Assembly: GCA_964553325.1 (NCBI GenBank)
Contig: CAZKKI010000079.1
Span: forward strand, 4,492-68,491
Reading direction: 5' to 3'
Source: BMS3ABIN04 sp964553325
Lineage (GTDB): Bacteria; Bacteroidota; Ignavibacteria; Ignavibacteriales; Melioribacteraceae
Length of the DNA: 64,000 nt
Shown: piece by piece, positions 46,323 to 55,612 of the stretch
How positions within the stretch are numbered: the first letter of the stretch is position 1
Layout of the letters: every line of letters starts with the position of its first letter
Position numbers and translations under genes: made by a program
The notes under the pieces: generated by a model
Told to the model about the DNA's origin: nothing
Seen by the model: only the letters and a program-made list of their open reading frames with translations
Databases searched by the model: none

Positions 46323-46982
46323 ATGATGAACCGAAGAAAGCTCCTCGAACTTATAGAGCAAGGTGAAAATCTTAACGTTGAATTTAAACAACGGTTTTCC
46401 ACACACGAAAAAATTGCCAAAGAATTTATTGCATTTGCAAACACACGAGGCGGATTTGTTATATTCGGTATTGACGATAATAAATCGGTATACGGAGTTG
46501 AAAGCGAAAAAGGTGAAGCGGAGCTAATTAAAATTACCGCCGAAGAATATTGTGAACCGCCGGTCGATTATAAAATTTACTATATCAATATTGATAACAA
46601 AGAAGTCGTTGTCGTTGAAATTTTCGAGTCGGATAAAAAACCCCATCGCATTCAAGATTATTTGGAACAATTGGATTTAAATACCTCGGAAGTCTTCGTC
46701 CGGGTTAACGATAAAAGTGTTCCGGCAAGTAAAGAAATGATAAAAATAATGCAAACACAATCGAAAGCCGTTCCCTTGAAAAAATATCAAATCGGGAAGA
46801 ACGAACAAATTGCATTTGATTTTTTGGATAAACACGAAACCATCACAGTAAAACAGTTAAGTGAAGTTGCCAATCTTTCGCGCCGTAGAGCTTCGCGTAC
46901 TTTGATAAAACTTGTACGTGCAAATTTATTGTTAATTCACACTAAAGAAAACGGGGAAGATTATTTCACGTATGCCGGTTAG
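46323..46982 (+). CDS. AlbA_2 (Schlafen-like) domain putative transcriptional regulator
   Basis: A 219-residue protein. Residues about 10-135 form an AlbA_2 domain (NVEFKQRF, KEFIAFANTRGGFVIFGIDD, KPHRI). A winged-helix-like segment follows (about 155-215; DFLDKHETITVKQLSEVANLSRRRASRTLIKLV). It is shorter than the usual AlbA_2 regulators with an ATP-binding domain. Its stop codon directly abuts the stop of the converging TrmH gene with no spacer. ATG 46326 is an equally good start. Confidence 0.82.
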   Translation: MMNRRKLLELIEQGENLNVEFKQRFSTHEKIAKEFIAFANTRGGFVIFGIDDNKSVYGVESEKGEAELIKITAEEYCEPPVDYKIYYINIDNKEVVVVEIFESDKKPHRIQDYLEQLDLNTSEVFVRVNDKSVPASKEMIKIMQTQSKAVPLKKYQIGKNEQIAFDFLDKHETITVKQLSEVANLSRRRASRTLIKLVRANLLLIHTKENGEDYFTYAG

Positions 46983-47519
46983 CTAGTCCGTATCGAATAT
47001 TTTTCTTAATTCGAATACAGCAATTCCGTAAGCAACGGCAACGTTGAGCGATTGTTTAATACCGTACTGAGGAATTTCGATTGATACGTCGCAAAGGTCG
47101 ATTAACTCTTGGGATACGCCGGTTATTTCGTTTCCCACAATCAGACACATCGGAAAATCGTTTTTTGACAAAGAGTAGTACGGAATGTTTTTATCGGTTT
47201 GCTCGAGTGCAACAATTTTTACTCCTTTTTCTTTCAATTTTTTTACCACTTCAACCGGATTTTCGGCGTATTCCCATTTTACACTGTCTTGCGAACCGAG
47301 AGCCGTTTTCAATACTTCTTTTTTTGGCGGGTGTGGGGTGTAACCGCACAGATAAAGCTTTTCAATCATTGCTCCGTCGGAGGTTCGGAAAATCGAACCG
47401 ACATTGTAAGAACTCCGAATACTGTTCAACACAACGTAAACAGGTAATTTCTTTACTTTGTCGAGGGTTTCCAAGGTACTTCGCTTTTCGGATATTTCTG
47501 CGTGTGAGAGTTTTTTCAT
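46983..47519 (-). CDS. TrmH-family (SpoU) RNA methyltransferase
   Basis: A 178-residue SPOUT methyltransferase without the L30e domain. SpoU motifs are NSIRSSYNVGSIFRTSDGA (motif 1), CLIVGNEITGVSQELI (motif 2) and YGIKQSLNVAVAYGIAVFEL (motif 3). Likely acts on tRNA or rRNA ribose. The open frame extends 16 codons upstream into rlmN, but ATG 47519 is a better start. It follows rlmN closely, so two RNA-methylation genes share one transcript. Confidence 0.87.
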   Translation of the reverse strand: MKKLSHAEISEKRSTLETLDKVKKLPVYVVLNSIRSSYNVGSIFRTSDGAMIEKLYLCGYTPHPPKKEVLKTALGSQDSVKWEYAENPVEVVKKLKEKGVKIVALEQTDKNIPYYSLSKNDFPMCLIVGNEITGVSQELIDLCDVSIEIPQYGIKQSLNVAVAYGIAVFELRKIFDTD

Positions 47520-47526
47520 AATTATA

Positions 47527-48591
47527 TTATTTATTTTTAGCCGCGAGTTGACCGCAAGCGGCGGCAATATCGTCGCCTTGCGTTTTTCTTATCATTACGG
47601 TAACGTTATTTTCTCTTAATGCACTAACAAATTCGTTTATTCTTTCGTTCGGTGTGGGTTCCAAAGTAGCACCGAAACCGCCCGGGTTCATGTGCGCAAT
47701 ACTGTTAAACGGAATCACATTGATTTTACACGATAGTTGGTTGCAAAGTTTGCTTAGTGCGGCAATATCTTCGTCGCGGTCGTTTAATCCCTTGAACATT
47801 GTATATTCGAAAACGATTGGTGTCTTCGTTTTTTTTGAATAATATTTAATCGCTTCGATATTTTCTTCAACCGGATATTTTTTGTTAATCGGCATTAATT
47901 TGGAACGGATATCGTTAAAGCATGAATGTAACGAAAGGGCAAGTTTTACTCTCAAGCCGCTATCGGCAAGTTGTTTGATTTTTGCCGGTATGCCGGCAGT
48001 TGAAACGGTAATCCTGTTTCTGCTTAATCCTTTGTTTAATTCGCTGGTAAAAATGGAAAGGGTTTTAAGCGTAACCTCGAAGTTTAGTAATGGTTCGCCC
48101 ATGCCCATATAAACGATGTTTGTAATATTTTTTTTCCCGTAATCTTTTGCCGCAAGCAAATATTGATCGACTATTTCGGCGGATGTTAAATTTCTTGTGT
48201 AACCCATTAAACCTGTTGCACAGAATTTACAGTCCAGCGGACAACCGACTTGTGTTGAAATACAAAGCGTGTTACGGTTTTTATCGGGAATCACAACGGA
48301 TTCGATTTTATGTTTATCTTGCGTTGAAAACAAATATTTTTTCGTTCCGGTTGCCGGAGAGTCTTGAACCGTTATTAGTTCGAGTGATTGCAATGAAAAT
48401 TTTTCGCTTAGCTTTTCCCTCAATGCCTTCGAAAGATTCAACATTTCGTCGAAATCCGTACTAAGATGATTGTACATCCAATTGAAAACCTGCTCGCCCC
48501 GGTATTTCGGTTCCCCGAGCCCCTTGAATAATTGTTGCAGTTCCGCTAAAGTTAAACCTTTTAGTTGATATTTGATATTCTCGTTTTTCAT
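47527..48591 (-). CDS. rlmN: Dual-specificity 23S rRNA/tRNA adenine-C2 methyltransferase RlmN
   Basis: A 354-residue radical-SAM enzyme methylating A2503 of 23S rRNA and A37 of some tRNAs. The radical-SAM cluster motif is CPLDCKFC; MGMGEPLLN, SLHSCFNDIRSKLMPINKKY, FEYTMFKGLND and the C-terminal catalytic Cys in AAACGQLAA are typical. ATG 48591 is chosen over an in-frame TTG 9 bases before. First gene of the rlmN-trmH pair. Confidence 0.96.
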   Translation of the reverse strand: MKNENIKYQLKGLTLAELQQLFKGLGEPKYRGEQVFNWMYNHLSTDFDEMLNLSKALREKLSEKFSLQSLELITVQDSPATGTKKYLFSTQDKHKIESVVIPDKNRNTLCISTQVGCPLDCKFCATGLMGYTRNLTSAEIVDQYLLAAKDYGKKNITNIVYMGMGEPLLNFEVTLKTLSIFTSELNKGLSRNRITVSTAGIPAKIKQLADSGLRVKLALSLHSCFNDIRSKLMPINKKYPVEENIEAIKYYSKKTKTPIVFEYTMFKGLNDRDEDIAALSKLCNQLSCKINVIPFNSIAHMNPGGFGATLEPTPNERINEFVSALRENNVTVMIRKTQGDDIAAACGQLAAKNK

Positions 48592-48717
48592 AGCGAGCAA
48601 ATATACGAATGTTCTGATAAATTATCAGTATCCCGAAATTTATATTTGAATAACGGGAGTAAAAGTATAAATTAAAGATATAAACTTATTTGCGAACAAA
48701 TTTTAATCGGGAAAAGA

Positions 48718-49086
48718 ATGAAAAGAAAAAGAACAAATTTGGATACATCCGAAGCGAATTATATTTATGCCCATGTTTTATTGGAGTTAAACAAATATGA
48801 CGAATTTAAAAACATTTTTGTGACCGAAAGAAACAAATTAATCGACGAGATTTGTTTGGAAGTAATCGATAAAGCAAACACGGACGAGGATGACAAAGAA
48901 GCTTTAAAATTTGAAATTCTGGCTTACAAATTACCGGAAGAAGAAAGGAAAAAGTCGCTCCAACCTTCACGGTATATCGACGGTTTGAAAAAACCGGAGA
49001 ATTTTAATGAAAAAATGAGAGAAAAGTATGACCGGACGATAAAAAAGTTAGTGGAGAATAAATTTAAGACGCAGACAAAAAATTAA
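48718..49086 (+). CDS. Hypothetical small protein
   Basis: A 122-residue, highly charged, helix-rich protein with no signal peptide, membrane span or motif I recognise (starts MKRKRTNLDTSEANYIYAHV, rich in Lys and Glu). GGGAAAAGA precedes the ATG. Divergent from rlmN. Not cysteine- or His-rich. Confidence 0.55.
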   Translation: MKRKRTNLDTSEANYIYAHVLLELNKYDEFKNIFVTERNKLIDEICLEVIDKANTDEDDKEALKFEILAYKLPEEERKKSLQPSRYIDGLKKPENFNEKMREKYDRTIKKLVENKFKTQTKN

Positions 49087-49275
49087 ATTTAACTATAATT
49101 TTATGTAAAAAAGTTGTATTATAAAATTAATATTTTACTTTTTTTGATAAAAGTTCATCATATCCCGTTTGTAACTCTTCTTCTCCTGAGAAAAAATTAA
49201 ACTTGGCGTTCCTCCACATATATGATATTATCAATCTTGATGAATTGAAATTTTCTATATAAAAAACATTTTATC

Positions 49276-51681
49276 ATGAAAAAGATATCATTGGGGTTGT
49301 TTTTAATTGCATTTAATACTCTTTTGTTGGAATTATCTTTATTAAGAGTGTTTGATGTTATCTTGTATTCTAACATTTCTTATTTAGTTATCACTTCGGT
49401 TCTTTTCTGTTTTGGACTTGCAGGTGTGTATTCATCATTAAAACCCGTTACCGGGAGAAAAAACCTAAACAAATACATAGCAAATCTATCAATACTCTTT
49501 GCTGTTTCTTCGCTTTTTATTTATCCCGTTATTAATTTATTGCCTTTCGAATACGGGTTAATTTCCAAGCAACCTGAATCACAATTGCTCTATTTTTTAC
49601 TTTTGTATTTTTTTCTAGCGTTACCTTTTTTCTTTGCAGGGTTAATTTTCACCTCCGTTTTTTCTCACTATGCCGAAAAAATTCAAACACTATATTTTTG
49701 GGATTTACTGGGGGCTGCTTTGGGTAGCATAATGATTGTTCCTTTTATTCCTATGATTGGTCCGGGCGGGGTTTTATTTATTGTTTGTTCCCTTACTCTT
49801 TTTGCCGGTAGTTTGTTTAGTGACAATAAAGCCTTTAAGAAAATTACTACGGTTTTTGCGATCGTAATTTTTATTGTCCCTTTTTTGAAAGAAGGATATT
49901 TTGATTTTAAGGTTCACGTTGATAAAAGAGGGATTAAAAAAGCGGAAAAGCTAAATTTGATTGAGTATACAATTTGGGATCCTGTTTCAAAAATTGATGT
50001 AATTAGAGTGCCGGGGAAAAATTTCAAACATATTGCTTATGACGGCGGTTCCCAAAGTAGTTTGATTTATTCTTTCGATGGGGATTTCAAAAACCTAAGA
50101 GAGAAATTACCCTATTCGGTTATTAACAATTTTTGGTCTCGCTCGGTTTTTGTTTCCCATTTTTTAATGGAAAATAAAAATTATGATGTTTTGATAATTG
50201 GAAGTGCAGGTGGACAAGAAACAAAAGCCGCTCTAACATTCGGAGCTAAAAGTATTGATGCGGTTGAAATGGTCGGGGCTGTAGTAAATATCGGTAAGAA
50301 TAAATATGCGGACTATAATGGAAATATTTTTAATAATTCAAAAGTTAATTGTGTTACGGGGGAAGGGAGAAGTTTTTTAAGAGCAACGGACAAAAAGTAC
50401 GATATAATTCAAATTTTCAGTAATCATACTTCGTCCAGTATGGCGGCGGGAACAGGGGCAATGGCAACCACTTATCTTCAAACTGCGGAAGCTTATGAAG
50501 AGTATTTCTCACATCTGAAACCCGATGGTATTTTACATATTAATCATCACATTTATCCGAAAGAAATTACTACGGCTGCACTAGCCTGGAAAAATTTAGA
50601 GTTTAAGAATTTTAAAAATCATGTGATTGTTTATGAGCGTAAAGGAATACAAGATAATCTTCCGACGTTACTAATAAAAAAAAGTGAATGGACAAATAAA
50701 GAATTTGAAAAACTTCAAACGTTTTTTTCTATGGAAACCGACGAAAGTAAATATAAGTGGAAATACGAATTGGTTGTAAATCCGTTTATTAAAGAAAAAA
50801 ACTTTTTGAGTGATGATTTTTTTACAGGAGAGTTTCCAAAGCAATTAGCCGACATGATACCTTACAGAGTAAGTCCCGCTACGGATAATAAACCGTATTT
50901 TAATTTTTTACGTTCTAAATATAGAAAATTGAAAACCGAACCATCGAAATTCGTAAATATTTCAACTGCAAGTTTATTGAATAAACAACTCAAAGGTGGT
51001 GTCATACCCAAAGATGTAATTCATCTTTTTATCACTGCTATTCTATCTTCTATCTTTATAGTTCTTTTTATTTTAATACCGCTTTATTTTTCAAATGCCG
51101 GTAAATCGAAAATGTGGTTTAAAAAGAGTTTTACTCTGTTATATTTTAGTTGCTTAGGAATGGGGTTCATTATTTTTGAATTAGTTTTCATACAAATATT
51201 TATGAAATTAATCGGTTCCCCACTTTATACTTATTCCACAATTGTGTTTGTAGTATTAATCAGCGCTGGTATTGGAAGTTATTCGTCTAAAAAACTGGGT
51301 GTTTCTTTGACAGAAAAATGGTATGTTCCTTTTACCGGGATAATTTTGACAAGTGCGATATTGCTTATTATACATCCTTATATCTTTGGAATATTCTTAG
51401 CCTCCGGTTTACCGGTGAGAATTTTAATCTCTATCGTTTTAATTGCACCGTTGGGTTTCTTTCTGGGTATGCCTTTTCCTCTTGGCATTTTAGCAACGGA
51501 AAAACAACCTGAAGGAGCAATTGCCTGGGCATGGGGAATGAACGGACTTTTTACTGTTGTGGGCGGTTTTTTCAGCGTTATTTTCTCATTGCAGTTTGGA
51601 TTTAGATTTACTCTGATTTTAGCGATAGCAGTTTATTCATTAGCTTTTTTTGTTTTTTCGAAAATTCGACTTGTAAAATAA
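49276..51681 (+). CDS. Multipass membrane protein with embedded spermidine-synthase-like domain
   Basis: An 801-residue protein with about six membrane segments (5-215), a soluble methyltransferase-fold domain (about 225-500), a linker, and about seven more segments (590-800). The soluble part resembles spermidine synthase: IIGSAGGQETKAAL at 306-319 is the SAM/dcSAM loop, followed by VEMVGAVV and GEGRSFLRA. The acidic catalytic pair of true aminopropyltransferases (PxDP-type) is not evident: QIFSNHTSS occurs there. Similar SpeE-like membrane proteins exist in many bacteria with unknown roles. The base style is more T-rich than its neighbours (TTTTTAATT, TTATTTATTT runs), hinting at transfer. 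Confidence 0.72.
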   Translation: MKKISLGLFLIAFNTLLLELSLLRVFDVILYSNISYLVITSVLFCFGLAGVYSSLKPVTGRKNLNKYIANLSILFAVSSLFIYPVINLLPFEYGLISKQPESQLLYFLLLYFFLALPFFFAGLIFTSVFSHYAEKIQTLYFWDLLGAALGSIMIVPFIPMIGPGGVLFIVCSLTLFAGSLFSDNKAFKKITTVFAIVIFIVPFLKEGYFDFKVHVDKRGIKKAEKLNLIEYTIWDPVSKIDVIRVPGKNFKHIAYDGGSQSSLIYSFDGDFKNLREKLPYSVINNFWSRSVFVSHFLMENKNYDVLIIGSAGGQETKAALTFGAKSIDAVEMVGAVVNIGKNKYADYNGNIFNNSKVNCVTGEGRSFLRATDKKYDIIQIFSNHTSSSMAAGTGAMATTYLQTAEAYEEYFSHLKPDGILHINHHIYPKEITTAALAWKNLEFKNFKNHVIVYERKGIQDNLPTLLIKKSEWTNKEFEKLQTFFSMETDESKYKWKYELVVNPFIKEKNFLSDDFFTGEFPKQLADMIPYRVSPATDNKPYFNFLRSKYRKLKTEPSKFVNISTASLLNKQLKGGVIPKDVIHLFITAILSSIFIVLFILIPLYFSNAGKSKMWFKKSFTLLYFSCLGMGFIIFELVFIQIFMKLIGSPLYTYSTIVFVVLISAGIGSYSSKKLGVSLTEKWYVPFTGIILTSAILLIIHPYIFGIFLASGLPVRILISIVLIAPLGFFLGMPFPLGILATEKQPEGAIAWAWGMNGLFTVVGGFFSVIFSLQFGFRFTLILAIAVYSLAFFVFSKIRLVK

Positions 51682-51846
51682 GTTAAACACAAAATAATTA
51701 AAGGTTATAAGGTAACTATTATTTTCTTCCTTTTATTTTATTGAATAGAACAAATAACCGCATTATTTTCCCGCCTTTAATATCAAATAATTTTTGTAAT
51801 TTTGATTATTAATATCAATTTCTTCAAAAAAATTGCGGAGTTTAAA

Positions 51847-52995
51847 ATGAATTTTGATTTATCCGAAGAACAACTAATGATTCAACAAACCGCCAGAGAA
51901 TTTGCCGAAACCGAAATTGCCCCTACGACAATCGAAAGAGATATTAAAGCGGAATTCCCGACCGAAATAGTAAAAAAATTAGGAGAACTCGGGTTTATGG
52001 GAATGATGGTTTCGCCGGAGTACGGTGGTGCGGGATTGGATACAGTGAGTTACGTTTTGGCTTTAATCGAAATTTCCAAAGTTGATGCCAGTGTCGGCGT
52101 TATCATGTCGGTGAATAATTCGCTCGTTAATTTCGGATTAGAAAAATGGGGTTCGGAATATATTAAAAAAACTTATCTGACTCCTTTGGCGCAAGGAGAA
52201 AAACTCGGCGCTTTTGCACTTTCGGAACCCGAAGCCGGAAGCGATGCTACTCAACAGCGTACAATGGCTGAAAAAGACGGAAAATACTGGGTTCTGAACG
52301 GTATTAAAAATTGGATTACAAACGGAAGATCGGCGGACTATTATATCGTAATGGCGCAAACAGATAAGGAAAAACGTCACAAAGGTATTACGGCGTTTTT
52401 AGTTGAAAAAGGAACTCCGGGTTTTGAACACGGAGCAAAAGAAGATAAATTAGGAATCAGAAGCTCGGATACGTGTTCGTTAACTTTTACAAATTGCCGC
52501 GTTCCCGAAGAAAACGTTATTTGGGAAGTGGGCAAAGGTTTTTACTTCGCAATGAATACACTTAACGGCGGAAGATACGGAATTGCATCGCAAGCCGTGG
52601 GAATTGCAACGGCGGCTTACGAAAAAGCCCTAAAATATTCTCTTGAAAGAAAAGCTTTCGGAACGGAAATATTTAATCATCAGGCAATTCAGTTTAAACT
52701 TTCGGAAATGGCAATGAATGTTGAAGCGGCTAAATTGCTTACTTTGCAAGCCGCTGCACTTAAAGATGCCGGAAAAGAATATATTAAACAAGCCTCGATG
52801 GCGAAATTATTTGCAAGCGAAACGGCTGTAAAATGCGCTCTGGAAGCTATCCAGATTCACGGTGGTTACGGTTACGTACGCGAGTATCTGGTTGAAAGAT
52901 ATTTACGCGATGCGAAAATCACGGAGATATACGAAGGTACATCCGAAATTCAAAAAATCATTATTGCACGTGAAATATTAAAAGAAATACAATAG
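51847..52995 (+). CDS. Acyl-CoA dehydrogenase
   Basis: A 382-residue FAD enzyme introducing the alpha-beta double bond into acyl-CoA (short-chain/butyryl type by length). The N-terminal helices, the middle beta domain (SEPEAGSD, NGIKNWITNG) and the C-terminal helical domain (QAIQFKLSEMAM, QIHGGYGYVREY, TEIYEGTSEIQ) are present. Glu363 of YEGT is the usual catalytic base. The open frame reaches 51802, but ATG 51847 after GCGGAG is the standard start. It leads a long plus-strand gene run to 58299. Confidence 0.95.
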   Translation: MNFDLSEEQLMIQQTAREFAETEIAPTTIERDIKAEFPTEIVKKLGELGFMGMMVSPEYGGAGLDTVSYVLALIEISKVDASVGVIMSVNNSLVNFGLEKWGSEYIKKTYLTPLAQGEKLGAFALSEPEAGSDATQQRTMAEKDGKYWVLNGIKNWITNGRSADYYIVMAQTDKEKRHKGITAFLVEKGTPGFEHGAKEDKLGIRSSDTCSLTFTNCRVPEENVIWEVGKGFYFAMNTLNGGRYGIASQAVGIATAAYEKALKYSLERKAFGTEIFNHQAIQFKLSEMAMNVEAAKLLTLQAAALKDAGKEYIKQASMAKLFASETAVKCALEAIQIHGGYGYVREYLVERYLRDAKITEIYEGTSEIQKIIIAREILKEIQ

Positions 52996-53015
52996 AAACC
53001 CGGAATTTATTAAGT

Positions 53016-53477
53016 ATGAAATCCGGAATTTTAATCGGTTTGTTCTTATTGGCAAATATCACGATTGCACAAACCGAACGGAGCAGATGGGAAGCGAAAA
53101 GTTCCATTTTTCAACTTCCGCAAATTGAGGAAAGGGATTATTCGCTTGACAAAAGTAACTTCGGAATGTTAACGCTTACAGCGGTGAGAAATTTATATTG
53201 GTTTGCTTTCTCTGATTTGGACGGAGATAATTGCCCGTTCCATCCGAGTTGTTCCGCTTTTTTCGTGCAAGCGGTGAAACAAACTAATTTTGTTCAGGGT
53301 TTGTTGATGTTTGCCGATAGATTTACACGTGATACGAATTTTTTCAAATCTCGCGAACAATATAAAATTGATGAAACGGGCAAATTATACGATCCGGTTG
53401 AAAAATATACATTGAGCGGAGAAGACATTAAAACAATTCCTTCCGGTAAAAGTCTAATTAAAAGATCGGTTAATTGA
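53016..53477 (+). CDS. Exported YidD-like protein
   Basis: A 153-residue protein with a signal peptide (1-19, ending TIAQ) and a YidD (DUF37) core: C-P-F-H-P-S-C with Cys73 and Cys79, then SAFFVQAVKQTNFVQGLLMFADRF (in parts). Normal YidD is a small cytosolic-face peptide beside rnpA and yidC and aids membrane insertion. This one is longer, exported and sits in a different place. It is followed by two coupled TPR/membrane genes, so it may have become part of a new complex. The tail has an unusual insert (NFFKSREQYKIDETGK). Confidence 0.72.
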   Translation: MKSGILIGLFLLANITIAQTERSRWEAKSSIFQLPQIEERDYSLDKSNFGMLTLTAVRNLYWFAFSDLDGDNCPFHPSCSAFFVQAVKQTNFVQGLLMFADRFTRDTNFFKSREQYKIDETGKLYDPVEKYTLSGEDIKTIPSGKSLIKRSVN

Positions 53478-54328
53478 TTAAAATATTTATTATTACATAC
53501 TTAACAATATTCCAGCTTGTTTTACTTTCGCAACCGGAACGGTTTTTCCAACCGGAAAATCGTGTGAAATTCGGAAATTATCTTTTCAAATCGAAGGATT
53601 ATTTGCGCGCAATAGATGAATACCGGAATTACTTGAAATTCAAACCGAATGATACATTATTTTTTAAAATCGGAATCGGTTATGAACGATTGGAAAATTA
53701 CGATTTTGCCCAAATGTATTTTTCGTCTTATCCTGAAAAAAATATTTTTTCATCCGAGGCTAAACTCGAACTGTTTAAAATTATTTTTCTAACGGGAAAT
53801 TTTGACGAACTGAGAGTAAAATATTCTACCGTAAAAAAGAACTTTAAATATTTCCCGCAAATTACCAGACTCAATTACATCACATATTTTTTTGAGGAAT
53901 TACCTTTGCCTGATTCGACGAATTACCGTCTTTGGTTTGCCGGGTCGGCACAAGATCAAATAATGAAATATTACTCGCTCAAACTAAATTTACCGAGAAA
54001 AAGTTTAACAACCGCCGGCGTTCTCTCCGCCCTAATTCCGGGTTTGGGAAAAATTTATACGGGTAATATTGGCGACGGAATTACTGCGCTGATTGTAAAC
54101 GGGCTTCTCGGATTTTTGTCTTACGATAATTTCAAAGCCGGGCACAATTTCCGTGGTTGGTTGTTTGCCGGCTTAACCGCATTCTTTTACGGTGGCAACA
54201 TTTACGGCTCTGTTGCAGCTGCACAGATTTTTAACAAGCAGGTAAAAACCGATTATGAAAAAGATATACTCAAATTTCTTGAAAGGGAAAATTATTTTTT
54301 ACCGGAATATGAATTCTTAACGGAATGA
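53474..54328 (+). CDS. TPR-membrane protein A with PGxGxxYTG motif
   Basis: A 284-residue protein. Signal-like segment 1-19; TPR-like repeats 25-165 (KDYLRAIDEYRNYLKFKPND, ENYDFAQMYF); then two or three membrane segments from about 175 with SALIPGLGKIYTGNIGDGI and FYGGNIYGSVAAA. The pattern PG-x-G-x(2)-YTG-x(4)-G resembles the start of TM2/P13-like domains, but no family is named. Translation starts at TTG 53474 inside the yidD-like stop (TTGA overlap). It is a paralogue of the next gene. Confidence 0.6.
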   Translation: MIKIFIITYLTIFQLVLLSQPERFFQPENRVKFGNYLFKSKDYLRAIDEYRNYLKFKPNDTLFFKIGIGYERLENYDFAQMYFSSYPEKNIFSSEAKLELFKIIFLTGNFDELRVKYSTVKKNFKYFPQITRLNYITYFFEELPLPDSTNYRLWFAGSAQDQIMKYYSLKLNLPRKSLTTAGVLSALIPGLGKIYTGNIGDGITALIVNGLLGFLSYDNFKAGHNFRGWLFAGLTAFFYGGNIYGSVAAAQIFNKQVKTDYEKDILKFLERENYFLPEYEFLTE

Positions 54329-55170
54329 AACAGACAATTAAAATTTTAACGGTTATAATTTTTGCTTACGCCGGAACTTCGGAAATATTTGCTCAAAATG
54401 AGTTGGAAATGCAAAAAATATATGCGGACTCACTATTCGAAGCGGGAAATTATTTTGATGCGATAACCGAATATAAACGTTTGTTGTTTTTCGACGGACG
54501 AAAAATGTATGGTTTTTATGGAAATTTTATGATTGGTCTTGCTTACAAATACGGCGGCTTTTATGAAAACTCAATTAAACATTTTAAATTGGCGGAAAGT
54601 TTTTCGCCTATGCCGAGTGAGAAATATCGGATACTCGAACAAATAGCACGCGTAAATATTTTGAGAGGTACTACGGAAGTAGCCCTCGAAATTTTGAATA
54701 ACCTTGAAAGAGAATTAACCGATTTGCAACTTAAAAACAGAATACGTTATTGGAAAGGTTGGGCCTTTATGTTCTCAGACGATTGGGAAAACGCGCTTAA
54801 AGAATTTAATAAAATTAATTCCGGCAAGGAATTGGCAAAAATTTGTAACGATGTGATTAATCGAAAATATTCAGTAACTTTTGCAAGACTAATTTCTTAT
54901 ATTTTACCCGGCGCGGGTCAGTTTTATACGGGGCATTATATTTCCGGATTGATGTCGCTGGGAATGAATGTTTTGTGGGGATATTTTACGGTTCAAGCTT
55001 TTATTGCCGATAGAGTTTTCGATGGAATTGTAATCGGTAATTTGTTGTGGTTTAGATTTTACAGAGGTAATTATCAAAATGCGGAAAAGTTTGCCCGTCA
55101 AAAAAATATTAAAATTGCAAACGAAGCGTTGAAAAAAATACAAATAGAATATAAAGGAGAAAAACCGTGA
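54325..55170 (+). CDS. TPR-membrane protein B with PGxGxxYTG motif
   Basis: A 281-residue paralogue of the preceding protein: signal peptide (1-22, EIFAQ), TPR-like helices (28-180; GNYFDAITEYKRLLFFDG, FYENSIKHFKLAESFSP), then membrane segments with SYILPGAGQFYTGHYISGL and a FYRGNYQNAEKFA end. ATG 54325 overlaps the previous stop (ATGA). The two proteins could form a heteromer with the exported YidD-like protein. No known function. Confidence 0.6.
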   Translation: MKQTIKILTVIIFAYAGTSEIFAQNELEMQKIYADSLFEAGNYFDAITEYKRLLFFDGRKMYGFYGNFMIGLAYKYGGFYENSIKHFKLAESFSPMPSEKYRILEQIARVNILRGTTEVALEILNNLERELTDLQLKNRIRYWKGWAFMFSDDWENALKEFNKINSGKELAKICNDVINRKYSVTFARLISYILPGAGQFYTGHYISGLMSLGMNVLWGYFTVQAFIADRVFDGIVIGNLLWFRFYRGNYQNAEKFARQKNIKIANEALKKIQIEYKGEKP

Positions 55171-55595
55171 GTCTTTCCGAAAGCGAATTGAGAAAAATTA
55201 CGTTGGAAGCAATCGAAGAGTTGGGTGAAAATGCAACTCCCCAACTCGTAAAAGAAGTTGTGGAAAGAACCGTAAAAAAATTAGAGGGTATTGAAGAACC
55301 GACCAAAAGCACACCAACCGATTCGGGAAGGGTGATTCTTACTTCGTTCGGAATGAACCATCCCGGAATTGTTGCGGGTATTACTAAAGCTTTATTCGAT
55401 GCTGGATGCGACATTTTGGATATCAGTCAGAAAATCCTTTCCGATTTTTATACTATGATGATGGTTGTCAATATTAGTTCGGCGAACAAAGGATTAAAAG
55501 AATTGCAAGAAACAATGAACAAAGTTGCCGATGAACTAAAAGTCAAAATTTATATTCAGCATGAAGATGTATTCCGTTATATGCATCGAGTATAA
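55167..55595 (+). CDS. ACT-domain protein
   Basis: A 142-residue protein: a helical N-terminal part (1-50) and a C-terminal ACT domain (about 55-140; VILTSFGMNHPGIVAGITKAL, DILDISQKILSDFYTMMMVV in pieces). ACT domains bind small ligands, usually amino acids. GTG 55167 overlaps the preceding stop (GTGA). Genes of this type commonly precede PFL/DUF711 genes (UPF0237-UPF0210 pair), as here. Confidence 0.85.
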   Translation: MSLSESELRKITLEAIEELGENATPQLVKEVVERTVKKLEGIEEPTKSTPTDSGRVILTSFGMNHPGIVAGITKALFDAGCDILDISQKILSDFYTMMMVVNISSANKGLKELQETMNKVADELKVKIYIQHEDVFRYMHRV

Positions 55596-55612
55596 AATAA
55601 AAGGAAAATATT

